Position numbers and translations under genes: made by a program. A DNA stretch of 64,000 nt from Akkermansia muciniphila (lineage in GTDB: Bacteria; Verrucomicrobiota; Verrucomicrobiia; Limisphaerales; SXTU01): NCBI GenBank assembly GCA_945874145.1, contig CAMCFN010000018.1, positions 1 through 64,000 of the forward strand, given 5' to 3'. Below, piece by piece: positions 1 to 9,943 of the stretch. The notes below the pieces were generated by a model. It searched no databases and was not told the origin of the DNA. It was given only the letters and a program-made list of their open reading frames with translations. Within the stretch, counting starts at the first letter, position 1. Each line of letters starts with the position of its first letter.

Positions 1-168
1 GGCGCATCGTGCGAAGGGCAGGCGAATGTTGCAGGTTCAGAGGACCAAACCCCAGCAAACGTTCAATCTTCACCCCAACATTCGCACCCCCTCAACCCCA
101 CAAAACCCAATGCTGACACTGCTATTCGCCGTTAAGCGGCGGTCACTACGGAGATCCGCTGTCCTCGT
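1..168. other. Window edge, no gene seen
   Basis: This stretch lies downstream of the aminopeptidase gene on the minus strand. It holds only short open frames of low quality, and no clear hairpin terminator or repeat was recognised. Confidence 0.5.
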
Positions 169-1455
169 TCACCCCGCCATCAGGTCCTCGATTTCCTCCG
201 TTTCGACCGGCGTGCCTGCCATCAAGTCCACTGGCCCGTTCGCGGTCACGACGATGTCGTTTTCCAAGCGCACGCCGAAGCCTTCCTTCGGCAGGTAGAT
301 GCCCGGCTCAACGGTCAGCACCCAGCCGGGCGCAAACGGCTCGGTGCTGAAGCCCACGTCATGCACGTCCAGCCCGAGCGGGTGGCCGAGGCCGTGCATG
401 AAATACTTCCGGCACGCTGGTTCGTCCTCGGTCTGCTTCTTGAGGTCGGACTTCTTCAGCAGGCCGAGCGCGAGCAACTCCTCGTTCATCATCGACTGCG
501 ATTCCTTAAGCCAGTCGCGAGAGAGTTTACCGACGGTCGCGCCCGCGATGCTCGCCCGCATGACTCGCAGCACGGCGTTGTAAACCGCCTTCTGGCGGCG
601 GGTAAACTTGCCGTTCACCGGGATGGTGCGCGTGAGATCCGCGTTGTAATTGGCATAGCTCGCCGCCACGTCGAGCAACAGCAGCTCGCCCTTTTTGCAG
701 GGCTGATCGTTCTGGTTGTAGTGCAGCACGCATGCGTTGGCACCGCTGGCGATGATTGGGTTGTAAGCGAACTTGGCGCGGCTGCGGACGAACTCGTGGA
801 TCAGCTCCGCCTCGACTTCACACTCATTCACGCCGGGTTTCACGAATTTGAGCAGCCGGCGAAAGCCTTTCGCGGTGATGTCCACGGCCTGCTGAAGCAG
901 CGCGATCTCCGCGTCGGTCTTCACGACGCGCAGCGGGTGCATCAGCCGCGCGAGCCGGTGGTAGCTGTGCAGCGGGAACCTCGCCTGGCACTCGCGGGCG
1001 AACCGGGCGTCGCGCGATTCGACCTCCACCACGGCGCGCTTGTGCTCATTGGAGTTGAGCCAGACGTGCTCCTGCTCGCACATGATCTGGCGAAAAATAA
1101 CGGGAAACTCGGACAACCACTTGACCTGCTTGATGCCGGAGATTTTCGTTGCCGCGTCCTTCGAGTGCTTGTGGCCCTCCCAGATTTTCAAGTGCTCGTT
1201 CGGCTCGCGGAGGAAGAGGATTTCGCGGTGCTTCGGGTCGAAGGCGTCGGGCGCCAGAAGCAGGATGCTTTCCTCCTGCTCGATGCCGGTCAGATAGAAC
1301 AGGTCGGAATTCGGGTGCATCACCAGCGAGCCGTCGGCATTGGTGGGCAGCACGTCGTTGGCGTTTACGATGGCGAGGGACTTCGGCGGGAGGAGCTTCT
1401 TCAGCCGTTCGCGGTTCTCAGTGAAGAGCTTCGAGTCAATCGGGGTATGGCGCAT
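169..1455 (-). CDS. pepP: Xaa-Pro aminopeptidase (M24B, aminopeptidase P)
   Basis: A 428-residue cytoplasmic metallopeptidase predicted to remove an N-terminal residue that precedes proline. The N-terminal creatinase-type domain covers about residues 1-175 and includes the family motif around DLFYLTGIEQEE. The C-terminal pita-bread domain carries the five expected metal ligands: D262, D273, H358 (in HGLGHPLGLDVHD), E383 (TVEPGIY) and E399 (GVRLEND). The length matches E. coli PepP. The ATG start is followed by a normal N-terminus. The gene lies 53 bp downstream of the DUF455/ATP-grasp gene on the same strand and may be cotranscribed with it. Confidence 0.93.
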   Translation of the reverse strand: MRHTPIDSKLFTENRERLKKLLPPKSLAIVNANDVLPTNADGSLVMHPNSDLFYLTGIEQEESILLLAPDAFDPKHREILFLREPNEHLKIWEGHKHSKDAATKISGIKQVKWLSEFPVIFRQIMCEQEHVWLNSNEHKRAVVEVESRDARFARECQARFPLHSYHRLARLMHPLRVVKTDAEIALLQQAVDITAKGFRRLLKFVKPGVNECEVEAELIHEFVRSRAKFAYNPIIASGANACVLHYNQNDQPCKKGELLLLDVAASYANYNADLTRTIPVNGKFTRRQKAVYNAVLRVMRASIAGATVGKLSRDWLKESQSMMNEELLALGLLKKSDLKKQTEDEPACRKYFMHGLGHPLGLDVHDVGFSTEPFAPGWVLTVEPGIYLPKEGFGVRLENDIVVTANGPVDLMAGTPVETEEIEDLMAG

Positions 1456-1508
1456 GGGTTAATCATGGCAGGGGAGGTGCGGGAAGGGAAGCCGGGCGCG
1501 GACTTCGG

Positions 1509-3761
1509 TCAGAGACCCCTCACGTCGTCTGCTACTTGGAAGATGGCGAGCACAGCCTGCGCCTGCGCCGGATCGTTCAAATAGACCGCGCCGGAGCGGA
1601 TTTTGGGAATGGGTTCGCCTTCCAGTCGGAGCGGGAAACGTTCGTGGAGGCGCTGTGCACAGGCGGAAAAATCAACGAAGCCTTCTGTCCGCAGGGCGGC
1701 GGCATTGACGAGCCGGAACTTTCCGCTTGCTCCCGGGGCGACGCGCTGCATCAGCTCCAAGGTCAACCGCCCCATTGTGTAACGCGGGTTGATTTCGACG
1801 ACGGGCTTGAGCCGTGCGCGCCCTTCGCGGTCGCGATACACGAAGGCGTCCACGCCCACGGGGCCGCGGTAGCCCGCAGATTTCAATTCGGTTTCCAACG
1901 ATTTGAAAAGCGTGGCCAAGAGCTCGCGCAGCAAGCCCGCCGCGCCACGCTGTTCGTGGAAGCAATCCAGCACGGCGGGCGGCAGTGAGCGGGCAAAGTT
2001 CGGCGCGGCGGTGTTGGCGAGGAACTGGCCGCGCCCGTCCGTGACCAGGCCGGTGTAGCCAAGCAGGCGCAGGCCGCTTGGTTCCATTTCAAGTTGCGCC
2101 GAGAAATCCACGAGCCGCTCCAGCCATGGTTCGACCACGAGCTGCCGTCCGCCTTGCAACGACTTTTCCAGCCAGCGGCGTTGCGCGTCCAGCAGCTCCG
2201 GCTCCCACAGCCGGATAGCGTTGTGCCCCGCGAGTCCCAAGGCCTGCTTCACCACGACGCGGTGATGCCCTCGCGCTCGGATGGTGGCGACTGCGTCAAG
2301 TGCCGCGTCGAGTGTGTCCACGGCGATCCCGACTTCATCCAACGGGCAAAGGCAGGGTGCACCTGCCCCGTGCCGGCGGCTTGCCGCCGCCCTTGGTGGC
2401 TCTCGATCGGACGCGTCGTGCGGGGCACGCGCAACGCGGCGGTCGCGGACCGCCGGCACGGGGGTGCCGTCCGCTCTGTCCCCGCTGAGAAATGCCCGCA
2501 GGAAACCCGCGCTCCACGCCTTCGAGTAAAGCCGGGCAATGCCATCGTTGAAAGAGCCTCCTGCGGTGCGTGCCTCGCCGGTGAGGCTGGCAAACAGCGG
2601 CGCGAGCAACTCCACGCTGTCCGGCCCCCATGCCCACGGGCGCAGGCGACCGAGTTTACGCTGCGCGAGCGCCGGAGCGCCGGTCTCGGACCCGGCGTGC
2701 TGCGCGGTCCGAACAACGTCGTGTCGGAGACCGGCGCTCCCCGCCACGAACTCCGGTAGCGGGAAGCCCGCCTGCTTGATGCCGCTGAGGAACTCCACCG
2801 CCGGACGCTTCTCGACGAGCACGATGTCGTCCTGACGACAGAGGAATTGCGGCAAGTTCCCCAAATCGCGCGCAAGCTGCGCCTGATGCTTGACCGGCGT
2901 AAAGGCTCTCCCATGTGCGATGTAGGCTTCGGCAAACGGGTTGAAAACAAACACGCTCGGCGTGCGGCCTTTCGACTGCGCATACACGTCCAGCTCCGCG
3001 ATGAACTGCGCGTCCAGTCCGGCGGCCCGACGGCCTTCGATGTTGAGCGCGAGGCCTTTCGCCCGCTGTGGAGAAAGCGGGAACTTGAGCTGCGCGCAGA
3101 AGGCTTCCCAGTCGCCTTGCCCCGGCTGCTTCCAGCGGCGGAACCACTTCAGCCCGTAGGCGACGTGGGCGATTTCGTCGCGATAGATTTGGTCGAGGAG
3201 CGTCGCTGTGTCCGCGTCGCCCACGGTCGCGAAGCCGCGCGCGAAGTGGCGTGCGAAGTCGAGATTCGCCTGCTCGAAGGTCAGGCTCAGACCGGCGACA
3301 TAATCCATCGGATTGCTCATGCCCGACACCGCGCGCCAGAAGTATCCGCTCACCGGTAGCTCGCCGAACGCGATGCCGCACGCCTGCATCCGCGCGAGGT
3401 AGAGCCGCGTATGCTCCTGCTCGTCGCGCAACGTCTGGAGCACGTCGCGGCGGAAGGCGGCGGGCGCGTCGGGAAAGCGGAGTAGCACGAGCGCCATCAG
3501 CTCCGTGGCGAGCAGCTCGTGGTTCGCGAAGAAATGCAACAACCGCCCGCGCTCGCGTTCGTTGTCGAGGCGGTGGAGACCGGGGAACTCAGCTTTGCTG
3601 GAGCCTTGCACTTTGAATGTTAGTTCCCTCGGTCGGCCCGGTGTCGGCGGCGCAGCGAGCGCGGAACCCGGCCGTCCGTCCGTGACGACGGTGGGGCACT
3701 GGAGCTTTTCCTCCAGTGTCGTCGCGAAGAGCACGCGCTCGGCAAGTTCACGCAGTTCCAT
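1509..3761 (-). CDS. DUF455 ferritin-like / ATP-grasp fusion protein
   Basis: A 750-residue two-part protein. Residues about 1-290 match the DUF455 ferritin-like family, with helices containing ANHELLATELMALVLLRFPD, RDEQEHTRLYLARM and YRDEIAHVAYGLKWF, whose Glu/His residues are typical of a di-iron site. The C-terminal part, from about residue 475, has ATP-grasp features: VVKQALGLAGHN and the metal-binding VVEINPRYTMGR. The substrate is unknown. I chose the ATG at 3761 because MELRELAERVLFATTLEEKL is the usual family N-terminus; the open frame extends upstream only with non-family sequence. Residues about 341-363 and 431-471 are Arg/Ala-rich inserts encoded by palindromes, and the last eight residues come from a dispersed repeat. 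Confidence 0.82.
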   Translation of the reverse strand: MELRELAERVLFATTLEEKLQCPTVVTDGRPGSALAAPPTPGRPRELTFKVQGSSKAEFPGLHRLDNERERGRLLHFFANHELLATELMALVLLRFPDAPAAFRRDVLQTLRDEQEHTRLYLARMQACGIAFGELPVSGYFWRAVSGMSNPMDYVAGLSLTFEQANLDFARHFARGFATVGDADTATLLDQIYRDEIAHVAYGLKWFRRWKQPGQGDWEAFCAQLKFPLSPQRAKGLALNIEGRRAAGLDAQFIAELDVYAQSKGRTPSVFVFNPFAEAYIAHGRAFTPVKHQAQLARDLGNLPQFLCRQDDIVLVEKRPAVEFLSGIKQAGFPLPEFVAGSAGLRHDVVRTAQHAGSETGAPALAQRKLGRLRPWAWGPDSVELLAPLFASLTGEARTAGGSFNDGIARLYSKAWSAGFLRAFLSGDRADGTPVPAVRDRRVARAPHDASDREPPRAAASRRHGAGAPCLCPLDEVGIAVDTLDAALDAVATIRARGHHRVVVKQALGLAGHNAIRLWEPELLDAQRRWLEKSLQGGRQLVVEPWLERLVDFSAQLEMEPSGLRLLGYTGLVTDGRGQFLANTAAPNFARSLPPAVLDCFHEQRGAAGLLRELLATLFKSLETELKSAGYRGPVGVDAFVYRDREGRARLKPVVEINPRYTMGRLTLELMQRVAPGASGKFRLVNAAALRTEGFVDFSACAQRLHERFPLRLEGEPIPKIRSGAVYLNDPAQAQAVLAIFQVADDVRGL
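1512..1535. repeat. Dispersed repeat R1, copy at a gene end
   Basis: The plus strand reads GAGACCCCTCACGTCGTC followed by TGCTAC. This is a near copy of the arms at 20051-20134 and 43879-44114. Read on the minus strand it encodes the last eight residues (VADDVRGL) of the DUF455/ATP-grasp protein, and its outer edge provides part of the TGA stop. No inverted partner arm was found nearby. Confidence 0.75.
2351..2469. repeat. In-frame palindromic insert 1
   Basis: The outer arms CCCCGTGCCGGCGG (2366-2379) and CCGCCGGCACGGGG (2450-2463) are perfect 14-bp reverse complements about 70 bp apart, and the sequence just inside them is also partly complementary. The segment keeps the reading frame open and encodes an Arg/Ala/Pro-rich stretch, about residues 431-471, between the two domains of the DUF455/ATP-grasp protein. 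It resembles REP or palindromic-element inserts into coding sequence. Confidence 0.7.
2674..2740. repeat. In-frame palindromic insert 2
   Basis: The arms at 2674-2691 (GGAGCGCCGGTCTCGGAC) and 2723-2740 (GTCGGAGACCGGCGCTCC) are reverse complements at 17 of 18 positions with a 31-bp centre. The segment encodes about residues 341-363 (GSAGLRHDVVRT..) of the DUF455/ATP-grasp protein, where the family is not otherwise recognisable, and the frame is preserved. Confidence 0.75.
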
Positions 3762-3860
3762 CGCACGATGCGTAGCAGGGCTGGGGAGGCGTGGCGAGTC
3801 GCCAAGTAGGATAGCGCGTCCCGCCTGTCCCTCCATCTTCCGCTCCCCCTAAAATTTAGA

Positions 3861-3884
3861 AGGACAGGCTGGAAGCGCTGTCCT
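3861..3884. repeat. Intergenic hairpin between divergent genes
   Basis: AGGACAG (3861-3867) and CTGTCCT (3878-3884) form a perfect 7-bp stem with a 10-bp loop. It lies in the 161-bp region between the divergent starts of the DUF455 fusion (3761) and glcD (3923). It may be another dispersed hairpin or a regulatory palindrome; the sequence cannot decide. Confidence 0.45.
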
Positions 3885-3922
3885 GCTTTGCAACGCCGCG
3901 CCGCCTCGCTACACTTCGCGCC

Positions 3923-5377
3923 ATGCACAGCCACTCACCCGTTGTCGTTCCGGCCTCCGTCGTCGCCGAACTGCGAGTGCTGGTCGGCGCGGAGAACGTG
4001 CTTTCCCACGGGCACGAGCTGCTGGTTTACGAGTGCGACGCTTACACGCTGGAGAAGCACCTGCCCGGCGTCGTGGTGCTGCCGCGCACGACGGAGGAGG
4101 TCGCCGCTGTCGTAAAACTCTGCGCGCGGCACGAGCTGCCCATCATCCCGCGCGGCGCGGGCACGAGCTTGAGCGGCACCGTGCTCGCCAGCACTGGTGG
4201 CGTGATGATCGCGCTCACCCGGATGAACCGCATCCTGAACATTGATGTGCGCAACCGCCGCGCGCTCGTCGAAGCCGGCGTGGTCAACGCCTGGGTCACC
4301 AACGCCGTGAAGGCCCACGGTCTCTTCTACGCGCCCGACCCTTCGTCCCAAACCGCCTGCACCATCGGGGGAAACGTGGGCACGAACTCGGGTGGCCCCC
4401 ACACGCTCAAGAACGGCGTCACCACCAACCACGTCCTCGGCTGCGAGGTTGTCTTGCCCGATGGCGATGTGGTCTGGCTCGGCACGACGGCGGACGGCGG
4501 CGAAGACGTTCCCGGCTACGACTTGCGCGGCGGATTCATCGGCAGCGAGGGGATGTTCGGCATCACCACGCGAGTGCTGGTCCGCCTTACGCGCGCGCCG
4601 CAAGCCTTCAAGACCCTGCTGGGCATCTTCGAGTCCGTGGATGACGCGAGCCAGACGGTCAGCGACATCATCAGCGCGGGCATCGTGCCGGCGGCGCTGG
4701 AGATGATGGACCAGATGATCACGCAAGCCGTCGAGGCCGCGTATCACTTCGGCTTCCCGACGGACGCGGGGGCGGTGCTGATTGTGGAACTCGATGGCCT
4801 GGCGGCGGGCTTGGAAGAACAGTCCGCGCGCGTGGTCGAGATTTGCCGGCGCAATCAGTCCCGCGAAGTCCGGGTGGCGAAGGACGACGCGGAGCGCGCC
4901 GAGATTTGGAAGTGCCGCAAGCGCGCGTTCGGTGCGATTGGCCGGCTCAGCCCGAACTTCCTCACGCAGGACGGCGTGGTGCCGCGCTCGAAGCTCCCGG
5001 AGATCATGCGCTTCATCCGCGCGACCAGCGAGAAGCACGGCCTGCGTATCCCGAACGTCTTCCACGCGGGCGACGGCAACATCCACCCGCTCATTCTCTA
5101 CGATGAGCGCGACCCGGCGCAGGTCCATCGTGCGGTGCAGGCGGGCGAGGAAATCCTGGAGAAGTGCGTCGCGTTGGGCGGCAGCGTGACGGGGGAGCAC
5201 GGCATCGGCGTGGAAAAGGCAGACATGATGGCGCGGCAGTTCACGCCGGACGACCTGGAGGCGATGAAGATGCTGCGCCGCGTCTTCGACCCCGCGCAGC
5301 GCTGCAACCCGCACAAGATGTTCCCCGGCGCGAAGCGGTGTGCGGACTTCGCGCCCCGGAAGCAGATCGCGGCGTGA
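3923..5377 (+). CDS. glcD: FAD-linked oxidase, GlcD-type (glycolate/D-lactate dehydrogenase)
   Basis: A 484-residue flavoprotein of the vanillyl-alcohol oxidase/PCMH family. The FAD-binding half has PRGAGTSLSGT (about residues 77-87) and the TIGGNVGTNSGGPH loop. The C-terminal oxidase half has HAGDGNIHP and GEHGIGVEKADMM, then FDPAQRCNPHKMFPG near the end, which together are typical of GlcD. It is predicted to oxidise a 2-hydroxy acid such as glycolate or D-lactate. No glcE or glcF gene is adjacent, so partner subunits would have to be elsewhere or the protein acts alone. It is divergent from the DUF455 fusion and convergent with the DUF1501 gene. Confidence 0.88.
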   Translation: MHSHSPVVVPASVVAELRVLVGAENVLSHGHELLVYECDAYTLEKHLPGVVVLPRTTEEVAAVVKLCARHELPIIPRGAGTSLSGTVLASTGGVMIALTRMNRILNIDVRNRRALVEAGVVNAWVTNAVKAHGLFYAPDPSSQTACTIGGNVGTNSGGPHTLKNGVTTNHVLGCEVVLPDGDVVWLGTTADGGEDVPGYDLRGGFIGSEGMFGITTRVLVRLTRAPQAFKTLLGIFESVDDASQTVSDIISAGIVPAALEMMDQMITQAVEAAYHFGFPTDAGAVLIVELDGLAAGLEEQSARVVEICRRNQSREVRVAKDDAERAEIWKCRKRAFGAIGRLSPNFLTQDGVVPRSKLPEIMRFIRATSEKHGLRIPNVFHAGDGNIHPLILYDERDPAQVHRAVQAGEEILEKCVALGGSVTGEHGIGVEKADMMARQFTPDDLEAMKMLRRVFDPAQRCNPHKMFPGAKRCADFAPRKQIAA

Positions 5378-5412
5378 CCAACCCGCTTCCGATCCGTTGT
5401 TGTCCGGCGGGA

Positions 5413-6842
5413 TCAGACCAGCAGTTCTCGAACAATGCGCGCACCGGTGACCGCTGCGTCGGTGAGCGTTTCATTGCGGCCGTTGTGGGGGAACGAAACG
5501 CTTCCGTGGTCAAGGCCGAGCTGGTGCAGCAGCGTCGCGTGCAGGTCGGGCACACTGACGCGGCCTTGCACGGCGCGATAGCCGAAGTCATCCGTTGCGC
5601 CGTGGGTGTGACCGCGCTTGAAGCCGCCCCCGGCCAGCAGGAGGGAGAAGGCGTTGCGGTTGTGGTCGCGGCCCATGCCGTTTTGGGAGACGGGCAGGCG
5701 GCCAAACTCGCCGCTCCACAGGACGATGGTGCTGTCGAGCAGCCCGCGCGCCTTCAAGTCCTGGATCAGGGCTGCGGAAGGTTGGTCGGTCAGGGCGGCG
5801 ATATCGGCGATTTCCGTGTCCACGTTGCGGTGCGTGTCCCACGGCTGGGTGAAGGGCTTGATGGGCGTGAAGACTTGCACGAAGCGCACGCCGGCCTCGA
5901 CCAACCTGCGGGCGGTGAGGCAGCGCTGCCCGTAGCTGCGAGTGACGGGTTGATCCAAGCCGTAAAGCTGGCGCGTGGCCTGGCTTTCCTCTGCTAGGTC
6001 GAACGTGGCGCTGGCCGTGAGCTGCATCCGCGCGGCGAGTTCGTGGTTCTGGATGCGGGCCTCCAGCTCGGAGTCGCCCGGATAAGCCTGCTGATGCTTC
6101 CGGTTCAACTGCGCGAGCAATTCCAACTGATCCGTGCGGGACGCGGGCGCGAGCGCTGTCGGGGGCTGCAAGTTTTGCAACGGCGCGCCCCGGGTGCTGA
6201 ACTCGGTGCCGCGATGGACGGCGGGGAGCCAGCCGTTTTGCCACAGCAACGAACCGCTGGTGCTGTAGCCGTCCGGATCACGGAGCACGACGTAGGCGGG
6301 CAGGTTCTGGTTCTCGGTGCCAAGCGCGTAGCTGATCCACGAGCCGACCGAGGGCCGTCCCAGAAAGATTTTTCCCGTGCTCATCATCACGAGGGCTTCG
6401 GTGTGATTGTTGTGCTCCGTGTGCATGGAGCGGACAAGCGTCAGTTCATCGGCCAGGGCCGCGAGGTGGGGCAGGGCGGTGCTGATTTGCATGCCACATC
6501 GGCCACGCGGAAGGAATTGCCACGGGCTGGCGAGGAGGCGTTGGGCTTCGCTGCCTTTCTGAAAAGTTTCGACGCGCTCGCGGTGCGGCAGGCCATCAAA
6601 GCGCGCCAGCTCCGGCTTGGGATCAAACAGGTCCATCTGGCTGGGCCCGCCAATCTGGCTGAGGAAAATGACCGCCTTGGCCGGCGGCGGAAGGCCGGGT
6701 GCCTTGGCGGTAAATGGCGAGCGGGCGGCGGCGACCTCCCGCTGGAGCAAGGCCTCCAACGCCAGCGTGCCAAAGCCCAACACGCCGGCGCGCAGCAAGG
6801 CGCGGCGGGAGGGTTGGTCGGGTGCGCGTGGGGGCAAATGGT

Positions 6843-6846
<4 letters not shown>
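5413..6846 (-). CDS. DUF1501 domain protein, twin-arginine exported
   Basis: A 477-residue DUF1501 protein of the alkaline-phosphatase/sulfatase-like fold, a family abundant in Planctomycetes and Verrucomicrobia with no settled function. The N-terminus has PSRRALLRAGVLGFGTLALE, a Tat-like signal. Family motifs include IFLSQIGGPSQMDLFDPKPE near residue 65 and WSGEFGRLP with MGRDHNRNAFSLLLAGGG near the C-terminus. Its ATG overlaps the stop of the upstream DUF1549/DUF1553 gene by 4 bp, so the two are translationally coupled, as is usual for this partnership. Confidence 0.9.
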
Positions 6847-9110
<2,264 letters not shown>

Positions 9111-9276
9111 GTTGACCTGAGTTGCGGGCAAGTTTGGTCAGGGCGACGGCGAAAGCAACGGGAGTTTTCCCCAAGGGCGCAGCCTTCAGGTCACTTTCGT
9201 TTCCGAGCGGCTGCCAAGCGAGCCTTGGGCTTTGGGTGGACGAACGATGGAGCGACGTAAGCGCCCCGCGCTGCCG

Positions 9277-9777
9277 TCACTTCCCGCGTCTGGGCGAATG
9301 CTCGGCGGCTTCGCGGCACGCATCTGCGACCGCCGCCAGTTGAGTGAGAAATGGCTCACGCTCAGCTTCCGGCAAGACGTTCAACACCGACGCTTGTAGC
9401 TCGACCGCGAGCTGCCGGAGTTGCAGGTATAGGATTTCGCCGGCGGGCTTCAGCCGGATGCGATAGGCGCGGCGATCCTTTTCATGAGGCCGGCGTTCCA
9501 CCCATCCGGCCGCTGCCATCCGCTCGACCAATGAAGCAATGGTGTTCGGATCGCTGCTCATCATCTGGGTCAACTCGCCTTGGGTAATGCCCAGGGGATC
9601 AACCTCGGTCAGACAGCGCAGCGCGGTGAACTGATCGGGCGTGGCCCCGGTGCTCGCGATCCGGCGGCGAAAGGCCTGGTTCAGGCCATACCAGGCGCGA
9701 CGGAGCAGCGGCGGGAGCCGCCGCCGATCGGGCGAGTCAATCGGTGGGGTGGTGGGTGAATTCTTCCGGGCGGCCAT
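9277..9777 (-). CDS. MarR-family transcriptional regulator
   Basis: A 166-residue winged-helix regulator. The core runs from LRRAWYGLNQAFRRRIASTG, through the recognition region ITQGELTQMMSSDPNTIASL, to the wing GWVERRPHEKDRRAYRIRL, ending with a dimerising helix. MarR proteins bind palindromes as dimers and often release DNA on binding phenolic or carboxylate ligands. The ATG at 9777 lies 23 bp from a perfect palindrome at 9800-9819. The gene is divergent from the run of genes starting at 9944, so both directions may be controlled from this 166-bp region. The ligand is unknown. Confidence 0.88.
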   Translation of the reverse strand: MAARKNSPTTPPIDSPDRRRLPPLLRRAWYGLNQAFRRRIASTGATPDQFTALRCLTEVDPLGITQGELTQMMSSDPNTIASLVERMAAAGWVERRPHEKDRRAYRIRLKPAGEILYLQLRQLAVELQASVLNVLPEAEREPFLTQLAAVADACREAAEHSPRRGK

Positions 9778-9799
9778 GGGTCGGATGCGGTGTGTGCGG

Positions 9800-9819
9800 A
9801 TAATACGTGTTCGTATTAT
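9800..9819. promoter_or_regulatory. Probable MarR operator palindrome
   Basis: ATAATACG and CGTATTAT are perfect 8-bp half-sites separated by TGTT. The AT-rich palindrome stands out in GC-rich surroundings and lies just upstream of the marR start codon and about 125 bp upstream of the beta-propeller gene. Its size and spacing fit a MarR-dimer site for autoregulation. Confidence 0.7.
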
Positions 9820-9943
9820 TTGATTGATTTCCGGTGCGCACTCTGGAAAATCGGCCCGACGCTGGGAAGGAAATTAGTTGCAGCCCGGCGCGCGTTTGCC
9901 AATTTAGCCGCAGTTCGCCAGCCCAACTTAGCAGGCCGTAGCC

